Origin: Spirogloea muscicola | Lineage: Eukaryota > Streptophyta > Zygnematophyceae > Spirogloeales > Spirogloeaceae | Assembly (NCBI GenBank): GCA_009602725.1 | Contig: WELB01000151.1 | Location: 92,916-120,991 of the forward strand | Length of the DNA stretch: 28,076 nucleotides | Direction: 5' to 3' | Shown here: in pieces, positions 17,036-27,148 of the stretch | Numbering within the stretch: position 1 is the first letter of the stretch | Layout of the letters: every line of letters begins with the position of its first letter | The notes under the pieces: generated by a model | What the model was told of the DNA's origin: nothing | The model's input: only the letters and a program-made list of their open reading frames with translations | Databases searched by the model: none | Position numbers and translations under genes: made by a program

Positions 17036-20000
17036 ATGCTGGCCCGCCGCGGCCGCTGCGACGTGATTAAATGCCACTGCAGGCGTTTTCGGTCAGCTGG
17101 CTCTTGTCTGGGAGCTCAGGCGCATGACCGGCGACCTGCTTCGGCACAACATGAAGGCAGGCGGTCGCATTTCGCGCCATTGCACTCAAGCAGATGGCTA
17201 TCGGACACCAGCTTGCAGCAGCCTACTCTGCCAGTCAGGGCGTTTGCGACCACCATTGACAGGGTGCTTGTAGCAAACAGGGGAGAAATAGCCTGCAGAA
17301 TTATGAGGACACTCAGGAGGCTCGGAGTCGAGTCAGTGGCAGTATACGGTGACGAAGATAGAAACGCCTTACATGTCAAGAATGCGGACCTTGCGATGGA
17401 TCTTGGTAAAAGCTTCCGGTATCTTCAGATGGATGCCATTGTTAATGCGGCCTTGAGAGCCAACGCAAAGGTGCGAAGACCTGACATTGTAGTCCAGAAA
17501 CTGACATTATTGAGCAATTGCAGCAGCTCTTCACTAGAATTCGAAACAGGTTGGTATATTGTCGAGTTGTCGCATTCACGCGTGCATCTCAAGCTCAGCA
17601 TGCCATGATTCATGCCTCTTGCAGGCCATCCACCCCGGATATGGATTTTTGTCCGAGAATCACAAATTTGCTCACATGTGCCAGAGCCAAGGAATTGAAT
17701 TCATTGGCCCACCACCCTCCGCAATTCTTTCTATGGGTGACAAGAGGTTTGTCAGGCCCTCTCCTCAAGCAGATAGCATTCCTGCATTATTATACATTTC
17801 TGAAGATTCTCGGTGGATCCGTGCTTTACGGTCACGTACTTGGTGTGCATCCCTGCACTCTGTTTTCACTTCACAGCGGTGGTCTCATTAACTCATACTG
17901 TCTTGGCGCACTCAGCAAAGCCAAGGAGATCATGACCAGTGCTGAGGTGCCAGTAGTGCCAGGTTACCATGGCAAGGAGCAAGATGCTACTTTCCTACAA
18001 GCAGAGGCTGACAGGATAGGCTATCCTGTCCTCATCAAGGCTACTCAAGGTGGAGGGGGTAAGGTAATCTACCTCACTGTGAGGTCCTGCAATGTTGGAA
18101 ATGCTATATGGGCTGCTGCACCACTATTGCACCAGCTTAGTTGCAAAAGTTGGACATGCACTTGCTTCGACAATCTCTCGAGCAATTTGCTTATGTCTAC
18201 CTCGAGTAGGGCTTGAAGGCCACTTTCTTTGATTAGCATACTGCTATTTCCTTGGAGCTGGCGCTTCTGCAAGGCTTCGAAGTTTATTGCTGATGGGGGG
18301 CATGCATTATGAAACAACAGGGTATGAGGATAGTGGAGAGGCAAGACGACTTTCCAGCAAAGCTTGAGGAGGCAAGACGGGAGGTGGCTCTGTCTGTGGA
18401 GGACACTACAGTGCTTGTGGAGAAATACATTGCCAAAGCTCGACATGTCGAAGTGCAGGTGAGCGACACATTCATTCAGAGGCACAGGAGGCAAGAGGCT
18501 TCACTATCTGCATTTGTCCAGTGGTCTTACTTTCATGCGATTGCGAAATAGTCGTCAATCTGATCAGAAAGTCACTCATATCAGGCTCCCTGGCATGTGC
18601 TTTAATTATTTAATTAATAATTGTATTATCACTAGGACTTCAGCATCCAACGGTTTTCTGTAGCTCTGACTCGTCTATATGTTGAGGTACTTCTGGATAT
18701 GGTGCTTCTTGAACAGGTCGTTGCTGACAAGCACCATAATGTCCTGCACCTCTTTGAGCGCGATTGCAGTGTGCAGCGTCGCCACCAGAAGATCATTGAG
18801 GAGGCTCCTGCGGTAAGCTTGGAATACAGAAGATTGGTCCTAAGCTGTGTATATGTGTCTTGTGCTAGTTGCATCAGGTTTACACGTCATATGACCACCT
18901 AGTGAGCTTTGGTATGCTCAGGAAAGTCTTGAAGAGTCTTGTAGGAAGCGTAGAAAGTAGCTTCTTGGCATGCAATTGATGAGAAGTCTTTAAGCACAGA
19001 TGACCATTCATGACATGCTGCCCACATTGACTCTGTCGTATTTCCTGTCAATGGATGCAGCCACTTCTCTCCGAAACATTCCGCAAAAGCATCTGCCAGG
19101 CTGCTGTTAGTGCTGCAAAGGTATTGCTTGAAGGTTACAATGACCTGATCACATCCCTGGAAGCAGAGCTTGAGAATCAGTGACTGTAAGCACTTCCTTG
19201 CAGGCAGTTGGGTATGAAAGTGCTGGCACAGTGGAATTCATAGTGGACACTGGCTCCAAGGACTTCTACTTCATGGAGATGAACACGCGCCTCCAGGTAG
19301 CTCAGCCAAGACAAGTCAGGAGTCGTCAGAAGCTAATTGACTACCAATCTCAGATCACAACACTGTGAGGTTGTACAGTTTCTCGGCTTGACCACAAGCA
19401 CTCAAGAACTTACAGTATTTATTCCACATAGAACTGCCTTGTGATTGAGCTTCCTTGGAAGCTTCCTATGTATGACTATGTGCAAGCTCTTGGCACGTGG
19501 GCTATCTTGTCAGGTGGAGCATCCCATCACAGAGTTGGTGACAGGCGTTGACATAGTAGAGTGGCAACTTCTAGTTGCAAGAGGGCTGGCTTTACCTCTC
19601 CGCCAAGACCAAATCCAAAGCAAAGGTACCCCTTCCTGCAGTACTTTGCTTGCAGCAGGATAAGCAACGCTCACTGGTATGGATGAGACAGGAAGCTGAC
19701 GGTTGCTGTGCTTTCTGCATCTTTAAGAGAAGAGTCTGATTATCTCAGCAATCTGATATGAAGTGGGCCTCCTCTTCCAGGCCATGCTTTTGAAGCCCGA
19801 GTGTGTGCTGAGAATGTCTCACTTGGCTTCTTACCTTCACCTGGAATCATTCAAATGTGCCAACAGCCTCCTACATCTTCTACAGGTATTGTTAAAGCTT
19901 GCTAACGTCTTTAGCTGAGATTTGACTGGCCTTGGATTTTGCTGAGCCAGGCGGCACTAGTAAGGTGATCTCATGCAGACAAGGTACCAATCATCTGCAG

Positions 20001-22376
20001 TCCTTCCAAAGCTCACAGATACGTTGTCCACATTGCAGTAAGAGTGGACTCTGGGGTCGAGGAGGGGGGTCATGTATCTGGAGTCTTTGACCCCATGATT
20101 GCAAAGGTTGCTGTTTGGGACGTAGACAGACAAGCTGCCTTGAATAAGCTCCACCGCAGCCTGCAAGACTATAAGGTACTGTTAACCAGGTGCTTGTTCT
20201 GCTGAGCAAGGTTTTTTTTAACGTAATTTGCTTTCGTTTTGTACCAGCTGTAGTGCAAAACCTCGTCCCACTTGCTCTGCTGTCTCGCAGAGCAAGATAG
20301 CAGTGGTACTTGAAGTCTGATGTGTCTGACGCGCTAACAATCATGCACCGTGGAGCTTAGATTGACTGATCTTTTGTGAAGGACTTAAAAAGCTGGCCAT
20401 GTATACATACATTTGACATCAACTGAAAATTTTATCGTATTATGCAGATTGCTGGAGTCTCCACCAATTTGGCTTTCTTGCAACGGCTGGCAAAGCACCC
20501 AGCTTTTGTTTCTGCGGATGTTGACACGCATTTTCTACAGCGATATCCGGATGTTCTTCAAGACACAGGCAATGCACTTGACAAGAGGCTCTCAAGGCTT
20601 TTAAGCAGAGGGAAGTCTCCAGGAAGTGGAAAGGACATGCAAGATGCTGCAGTGGAGAGCCATGACTCAACTGGTGCTTTAGTGGCAGCAGTTACAGCGG
20701 CAGCTATGTGCATCATAGAACGACACGACACAGAACAGCATTTACACAGTGAGTCCGCTTGTCTACACCTTTACTAGCACAAGATCAGCGACTTAAGCTC
20801 ATGTTGCTTCTCTTAGGCTGCTGCTTTCATCACAAAGTCTTGAAGGTGGACAGAGTTTGCTGCACTTGGGGCACTGTGTCACTTCGCTCTGGCCTGCATA
20901 GTTATCTAACATGTTGTTGACTCAATTTGTAGGAGTGCACCCAATTTGGAGCAATGGAATGGGATTCAGGGTTAACCATCCCCATAGCCAGTCAGTGCAA
21001 CTGAGCAAGCCATCTCCTGACGGAACACTGCAAGACATCAACGTCCTTGTGACATACTTGAAAGATGGTACCCTAATTGTCAAGGTCAGCACCACTACTG
21101 AAAAGTTGATGTCATCTCTTGTCCTGATGACTGTCTTGAGAAGCTTGACAGGTATATCAGCTGTTGTTGACCATGTCAACGCAATCAAGCTTGTACATCA
21201 TGTAGCACTTCAAGGTAGCCAAAGGTAAATGTATGATCAGATTAGTGACCTTGTTGAAGTAGGCAATACTGGGCGAGGCAGGTTGACAACAAGCCAGCTG
21301 TACACCTGCAAGTGAGAAGTTTGGATGAGAAGGGCAACTTTCTTATTATATTGGACGATTGCTCTTTCAGAGCGACCTTTGTGCAGTACGTCAAGGTCAA
21401 AGTTTTTGAGACTCCTGCTAAACTATGTCAGTTGTGAATATACAGCAATTGGATTATTTCTGTTATATGTACATGACATATGTCATGGGTTGCTGAATTC
21501 CATTAGCAATCATTAGTAGAATATTGATTCCTTAGCTATTTAGCAGCTCAATCAAGCTGGAAGTTGCAATGCCCACAGGGAGGGAATTTGCACCTGGAGA
21601 TCTTTTCTGGGGGTAGCAGCGCTCACTTCACTGTGCAGGGCCCCACTGAGTACTTGGATGCCAGCATTTTCCTGGAGAAGCAAGGCGATGGAGGTGGACC
21701 CACGCAGTTGCAGGCGAGAGTGTCGTCAGGAAGCAAGGGAGTAGTTGTCAGTCCCATGGCTGGCAGGGTTGTGAAAGTGTCAGCCCATTCTGGGCAAATT
21801 GTGGAGAAGGGCATGAACGTGATTGTCCTTGAGGCCATGAAGATGGAAGTTAGTACCTCAGCTGCCCTCCTAACAATACAAACTCCCTACGACAACTTCA
21901 TGGCTTGCTTCCACTTCTGTCACTGCCTCTACCGCTGCCTGCTTTTTCTGTTGTATCAGAGCTTGAGCCTGCGACCATAGTCTTTGGCTGCTGTACTCTT
22001 CTGATGCTCAGGCACTCTTTGATGAGGCATGTAAGTTGTTATACTGTGAGCAGCACACCGTCAAGGCGCCACTGTCTGGTGTGGTGGATGGCCTGTCTGT
22101 CTCCGTTGGCGAGCAAGTGCAGGATGGCACTGTCCTCTTCACGATTAAGGTAATCATTTCTTGCACTTGGGGGTCATTCTGACGCTCAGCCTCCCTGCGC
22201 TTGGTGCACATCACAACTTGAGCCTCATTACATGTCTAGCACGTGGCAGAGAGATACATGTCATAAAGTCGTGCTAAGGTGCTTTGTGAGGCTGCATATG
22301 ACAACGGTACAAGGAGGCTATCTGAATGGGTTATCTGGGTTCTTGGATGTCTTCGTACCTGCAGGAGGCATCATGA
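17036..22376 (+). CDS. MCCA: 3-Methylcrotonyl-CoA carboxylase alpha (biotin) subunit
   Basis: This is the mitochondrial biotin subunit that carboxylates 3-methylcrotonyl-CoA with the beta subunit. Exons: 17036-17470, 17625-17746, 17916-18063, 18321-18458, 18717-18812, 19061-19120, 19204-19296, 19514-19625, 19781-19885, 20039-20175, 20448-20748, 20933-21084, about 21579-21848, 22054-22149, 22365-22376; roughly 758 residues. ATG 17036 opens a basic presequence, [18 protein letters not shown]. Biotin carboxylase: [41 protein letters not shown] (MCC-type), ATP-grasp [48 protein letters not shown]. The BT linker domain has [13 protein letters not shown]. The biotin domain has [19 protein letters not shown], with an intron directly after MKME. 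The segment 21085-21578 is unresolved and may hide a short exon. The last exon encodes only Glu-Ala-Ser before the stop. Confidence 0.93.
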
Positions 22377-22395
22377 CTTGGACTTTGACGTAGTC

Positions 22396-22400
22396 TGTAA
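22396..22400 (+). terminator. TGTAA poly(A) signal of MCCA
   Basis: TGTAA begins 20 bases after the proposed stop TGA (22374-22376). Its position supports the choice of the short last exon over the alternative exon at 22674-22799. Confidence 0.55.
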
Positions 22401-22503
22401 GGCTTGCTCTGACTTGGGCTGAGGCCCAATCCAATTTGTTAGCAAGAAGTTGATGGCGAGTGGCACTCCTCATGACAAGAGCCGAGAGAAGGCAACTTCA
22501 TAG

Positions 22504-22525
22504 GCTTGTTCAAGCTTGAACAAGC
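22504..22525. repeat. Perfect 22-bp palindrome
   Basis: GCTTGTTCAAG (22504-22514) is followed directly by its exact reverse complement, centred on AAGCTT. It lies 128 bp after the MCCA stop. It could be a dyad binding site, a hairpin in 3' RNA or chance. Confidence 0.6.
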
Positions 22526-23551
22526 GCAACTAGCGAACTCGATTGCTCGCCCTTGAACTATGCTCATGGCTTACTTAGTTTTTGTTGTTGAGCGATGCAC
22601 ACCCAGGTAAGTGGCACAGCTTTTTTTTATTGCAATTAATGCAGTCAGAGAGTGTATATATCGTGATCTGCAGGAAGCACATCCTGCCACATACAGGCTA
22701 GTCCAACTACTCAGTCAGGCGGCTGCGATTGCAGCTCCAATGCGGCCCCAGCTCAAGGATGCAATTATTCTTTCTCTCGACTACACAAGTAACTCCTGAC
22801 ATCTCCATTTGTTTCACAAGCATGAGTTCTTCTGGGGCACTGCTAAGCAGCCTGCAAGGAGCACTGGCACATGGATAGCTGAGCTTAGGTTATCTTAGTG
22901 CATGCTAGTCGAGCGGCCAAGCGCAAGTCTCTGACTCGCATAGTGCTCGAATCTACTTCTGAATGTCGCGTTTGACATTCTGTGGACGAACGGGTGGATG
23001 TAGCGGTGGACAAGGGCTGGACTTGTGTGGGCAAGGGGACGACCGCCAAGCTTGGCGTATTTGATGGAAGTGTAGATGCAGAGCCAGGGTTCTGCTAAGG
23101 CTTTCAACGCTGACTAAGTGCTCCTTCTTCTGGATGATAATGTATAAATCATCCGTGCATCGAAGGAGATTTGCACAGCAATAGCGCTGGCCTTTGATTT
23201 CAGAGCCCATGACGATGTCCGCTTACAACGTCAGTCATGGACTTCCGATGGTTGGGTTACATGCTGCATGTCCGGCGTTCTCAAATGACTATCAACCCCT
23301 GATTCTCTTCTCCCCCTCCCCCCATGGGTTTTGGAAGAGCTCTTTCTCCAGACAAAAGCTGGAGTCTATTTCTTCACAACGAGTTGACTTGGCTAAGACT
23401 TTGGAAGCTTCACTTCGCCCAACAAGGCCCTCGCCTCTTCGCCTCCGCCACAACACCGGACACGCTGCGCCGCCACCAGCGCTGATCCCCTTGCAGAGCC
23501 GCGGACATCAGATCAAGGCCGCAGCAAGCCGTGACGGCTGCGCCGCATGTC
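22526..23551. other. Intergenic region between MCCA and the next ORF
   Basis: An open stretch 22674-22799, preceded by a good acceptor CTGCAG, reads EAHPATYRLVQLLSQAAAIA and ends with TGA, but matches nothing expected at the MCCA C-terminus. Otherwise I see no supported feature. GC increases from about 23400. Confidence 0.4.
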
Positions 23552-23959
23552 ATGCCGGCGTGGGCTCACGTCTGGGTGACGGGCGGAACGCTCGCCGGCG
23601 GCCTCTTCGGTTTCTACGTCGCGCACCGCGTGGAGCAGCGCCACAAGGTGGGCCGCCGCGTGCCCCCTCTACGTGCTGCCCATGTCTAGAAGCTGAGCGA
23701 GGCCGCCAGCGTCCGAGGCTGCGACTGTGCTACACGAGTACGTGGAGCGAGGCCAGTCGAGCCAAGAGATGGGCATCGGCAGCGATCACTGATCTTGCGG
23801 TGGCAGCGGCGGGTGTCGCAGGCCGCCATGCGGGAGAAGCTGCGCACGATGGTCCTCGAAGGCGACGAGAACGGCGTTGCTTACGGGGCTGCTCACGCCG
23901 CTGCCAACGCCTCCGAGCCCTTAGCCGGCGCGGGAGACGAGCAGCGGGGAGCAGCGTAG
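23552..23959 (+). CDS. Possible small single-pass membrane protein (doubtful)
   Basis: ATG 23552 opens MPAWAHVWVTGGTLAGGLFG followed by FYVAHRVEQRHK, a plausible N-terminal membrane segment with a basic flank, ending at a GT at 23648. A frame from 23690 to TAG 23959, containing QAAMREKLRTMVLEGDENG, would follow in phase if a 42-bp GT-AG intron is removed. That is short for this genome, and the middle of the second exon looks non-coding, so a different splice pattern, or no gene, is possible. I do not recognise the family. It lies on the same strand just upstream of the BRO1 gene. Confidence 0.35.
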
Positions 23960-24004
23960 CCGTCGCCCAACTGGCTACGGTTTTAGCGTTTAGGGTTTAA
24001 GGTA

Positions 24005-24079
24005 TACTACGGCCTCGGCGGCGGCTGCTGCGGCTGCGGCGGCGACGGCGGTGGCGGCGGCTGCTGCGGCAGCCGAGCC
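24005..24079 (+). repeat. GGC/GCT triplet-rich leader of the BRO1 gene
   Basis: An imperfect GGC/GCT triplet run ends just before the BRO1 start ATG at 24080. GC-rich triplet tracts also sit at the IVD and BELL 5' ends, so this is a habit of gene starts in this genome. Confidence 0.5.
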
Positions 24080-26979
24080 ATGCTGCTGGAGTACCACGAC
24101 CTTGCGCGGTTGAGGACCAAGAAGGTGGGCGCCCATCAAGCGCCGACACCGACTTCTGGTCTTGGTGGCCGCCGCATCCTGTGCTGCAATGGCTAATCTA
24201 AACGCCAGCGCCGTCCTTGCGGGCGAGCTCTGACGGCCGGCGCAGCTGGCGGCAGATAGTGTTTGAGGAGTCCTACTACGCGCGCGACTCGGGCACACTG
24301 GAGCAGCTCAAGGAGCTCAGCGCGCGCCGGAAGCTCATCGAGGAGGCCGTCAACGGCTCGTCCAACCTCAGCGAAGCCATCGCGCGCGAGATGCATGGCG
24401 GCACCACCTCGAAAATCCTTCAGGCAAGCCCAAGCCGCATGTACAAATTTGCTCACTGATCACTGAGACTTCACGACCCGAAGAGGTTCTATGGTTGGAT
24501 GGACCTTGTAACATTGCACTGTCCTGGTGGACCTGATAGAAATTACATAGCAACAATCTCCAAGACTTATGATGTTACAATACCACAATATTTCTCATGT
24601 ATATGACGCTCGTGGGCATCACAGGCAGCGAGCTTGACCTCCCAGCGCCAGTCATGGCTTTGTAATTCGAGGGTCATCCCGCGGGGCTTCGATGGAAGTC
24701 CTGCTTCAGAGTGCTGTTGAGAAGTTAAGTCTCTTGGTTACATAGACTAGAGAGTTGAGGGTGGGCAGCCATGTCCGAGCACGCCTGGTGGTCGGTGTGA
24801 CGGCCAGTGCAGGACCTGCAGAAGGTGGAGAGCTACTTGCCCCTCCTCCAGAACCTGCTGCTGCGCGTCGTGCCGGCAGCAGCCACCAGCCCGCCCCTCA
24901 TGCAGTGGACGGCGGACCTGAAAATCCGGTGGTCCAGCCAGGTCTCCGCGCCAAGCAAGGCCGCCAGCCTTGCTGGACCGCGGCTGATCCGCTTCGACGA
25001 CCTGCGCTTTGAGTATGCCATGACGCTCGCCCTCTACGCCGCGCTGCTGCGCGAGCGTGCCATGGAGGTTGCTGCCTCAGGTGCGTCTGGTGGCTGGCAA
25101 GTCTGACAAGATAGACTGCAGTGGAGGCCATGCAACCAGAGTCCCCTACTCTTCATTCATAACAAGGCGCGTGTCACAATCTTTTGCTCTGACATCCATT
25201 GTTGGCTTCATACGTGGTGCCATGACTGCTGGCAGACGTGGTGCAAGCGGCGGCACTCTTCCGGCAGGCCGCAGGAGTATACCACTATGCTGCTACAGAG
25301 GTGGCGCCACCGCTGCTTTCGGTGCTCCCGCGGGAGCGGCCCGCAGAGTGTGTGCCTGTGGCGGCCCAGGCACTGAGCCTGGCTTGCCTCGCTGAAGCTC
25401 AGGTCGGTGATGCAGGTTCGGCGACAGTATCTAGAGTTTGCAGTCTACATCCTAAGCTTCTGGAAATTAAGATCATCCTCATGATTATGAGGATGATCTG
25501 GAGGACTTGATTCACACATAATTTATGCTCTATCAATTTTCTTCGATCTAGGCACTCGCAACGCGGCGTGCCGAGGAAAAAGGCTCATCACATGCGCTGC
25601 TGGCGAAGTTGCACCATGGTGCCAGTGAGCTATTCGGAAAGGCGGCCGACCTGCTGCGGGCCAGCGAGCGACAAACTGGCGACCTCTCTGACAAGCTCAA
25701 GGTGGGGACCCACAGAGGAGCCTCTACATTCTGGTGGGCGGCGCTCGCAAGTGCCTCGTGCGTGACTTGACAAGGACGCTCTGCCGCTGCAGAGGTACTT
25801 AAATGTCAGCCGCGCCTTGCACGAAGCGCGGAGCCGGCGGCACATTGCCGAGGAGTGCCGGCAGGGCGAGCACGCTGGCGCTGCTGTTGTGGTACTCAAG
25901 GCCGCCGCAGCGGCACTGCAGCTCGTCAGGATGCCGGGCAAGCGCCCCCTCCAAACCCCCAAACCCCCTTCTGCTGCCCCACCTCCCCCTCCTCTTCTTG
26001 TCTCCCCTATATCTCCACCCTTTACCCGGCTTCCTCGGTCTCCGTCATCCTTTCACCTTCCTCCCCCCCTCTTCCTCTCTCCTCCCTTCCTCCCCTCCAG
26101 CTAGCCCATTCCCCTCTTCACTTCATTCGCTCTTCTTCACTGCCAGTTCACCCTCTCTTCCTCTTACTCGCCGTCCCTTCCGCTGTTCCTCATCTCTCCC
26201 TCTACCTCCCCTCCCCATCACTGTCCACCCTTCTCCAAAACCCCCCCCTCGCTCCCCCTCCTGGGCGACTCTCTCCTGTCTCTCTCTCCCTCTTCTCCTT
26301 CTTTTCCTCTCCCTGACCATTTGTCTCCCTCTTTTCCCTCTCACTCGGTCGTGCACCATCTCCCCCCCCCCCCCTCTCCCCTATCCTCTATATGCCTCCC
26401 TTCTCTCTTCCCTCCTTGCCTCCCTCTTTCGTACGAGCTCTTGCTCTCTACTCCCTCTGACCTCACCCCGTCTACCTCTCGTGCTCCTCTTTGTTGAGCC
26501 TGTCACGTCCTGCCTCTCTTCCTCCCCCAGTCTTGTCCCTCCTCCCTTCTGTATCTCAGACTGGGTTGCCAATGACAGTGATGAGCTTGGGTATTATCAG
26601 ACCACTGTTCCTTTCTCTTCCAAAGGGCCGTGAGTTACCCTAGTCATGTTGCCAATTGGTGACTGCCATCAGACAGGCTCTAGCCGGTCACTGGAAAGCT
26701 CGGCGGCAGTAGCAGGAGCACCGCACTCACACGGCTCATCAGGGGGTAGACTGTACTTGTGACCCTCTTGCAGGCGATGAGCAGTGGCGGGAGGCCTACA
26801 AGATGGAGGCGGGCGCGCTGGTGGAGCACCTGCGCCGGGCGGGGCGCGAGAACGAGGTGGTGTGGCACGACCGGCTGCCGGCCATTGACGAGCTGCCACT
26901 GCCAGTGGGCGTGTGCATCGTATCGCCGGCGCCGTACGCGCCGCGTGCCCTTGACCGCGACTTTGTCTTTGTCATTTGA
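24080..26979 (+). CDS. BRO1-domain protein (plant-type, endosomal)
   Basis: Seven exons: 24080-24124, 24256-24423, 24813-25080, 25236-25402, 25552-25701, 25793-25937, 26774-26979; 382 residues, all junctions in phase. The protein opens MLLEYHDLARLRTKK and has DSGTLEQLKELSARRKLIEE, AIAREMHGG, DLQKVESYLPLLQNLLLRV, LKIRWSSQ, RFEYAMTLALYAALLRERAM, ALFRQAAGVYHYA and EEKGSSHALLAKLHHGASEL. It ends ENEVVWHDRLP, ELPLPVG and FVFVI-stop. This matches, from memory, the roughly 400-residue plant BRO1-domain proteins. BRO1 domains form banana-shaped helical bundles that bind ESCRT-III proteins such as Snf7/CHMP4 on endosomes. There is no V-domain or Pro-rich tail, so it is the short form, not full ALIX. 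Two introns use GC donors (24424 and 25938). Confidence 0.9.
25470..25499. repeat. Perfect 13-bp hairpin in BRO1 intron
   Basis: AGATCATCCTCAT (25470-25482) and its exact reverse complement (25487-25499) flank a four-base loop GATT. It lies in the middle of intron 25403-25551 and would fold stably in the pre-mRNA. Confidence 0.65.
25946..26560 (+). repeat. Long pyrimidine (C/T) tract inside a GC-AG intron
   Basis: About 600 bases of the coding strand are almost only C and T, including an uninterrupted C run near 26362. It occupies most of the 836-bp intron 25938-26773. A long plus frame across it (25803-26633) reads Pro/Ser/Leu repeats and is an artefact. Such tracts can form triplex (H-DNA) structures. 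Confidence 0.85.
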
Positions 26980-27148
26980 ACAGATAAGCTTCAGTGTACA
27001 AAGTTCGTCTTGATCTACGCTCAAGGCTTTGTGTCTTGCAAGATCAAGTTGTGTGTTGGAATATAGAGCAAGCAGCGCAGCGGCATAGGCAGTGGCGGTG
27101 TGGCAGCAGTGGCGGCGGGCCACGGCGGGCGACGGCAGAGTGGGGGAC
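26980..27148. other. Convergent intergenic spacer
   Basis: The 169 bases between the BRO1 stop (plus) and the stop of the minus-strand gene. The two 3' untranslated regions must overlap or nearly so. No TGTAA is seen on the plus strand directly after the BRO1 stop. Confidence 0.45.

Noticed and set aside
17036-22376. Propionyl-CoA carboxylase, pyruvate carboxylase or acetyl-CoA carboxylase
   Set aside because: [11 protein letters not shown] and the short BT linker followed by a C-terminal biotin domain fit MCC. There is no carboxyltransferase domain, as pyruvate or multidomain acetyl-CoA carboxylase would require.
22674-22799. Alternative last exon of MCCA
   Set aside because: Although the acceptor is good, the encoded residues do not fit an MCC C-terminus. 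The exon at 22365-22376 gives an expected length and is followed by TGTAA.
23194-24000. Long plus open frame of 268 codons
   Set aside because: Its composition is Arg- and Ala-rich without domain features. It lies in GC-rich DNA across the doubtful small gene and the BRO1 leader.
25803-26633. A 276-codon plus open frame rich in Pro, Ser and Leu
   Set aside because: It is produced by the pyrimidine tract inside the BRO1 intron. It has no domain, and the real exons flank it in another frame.
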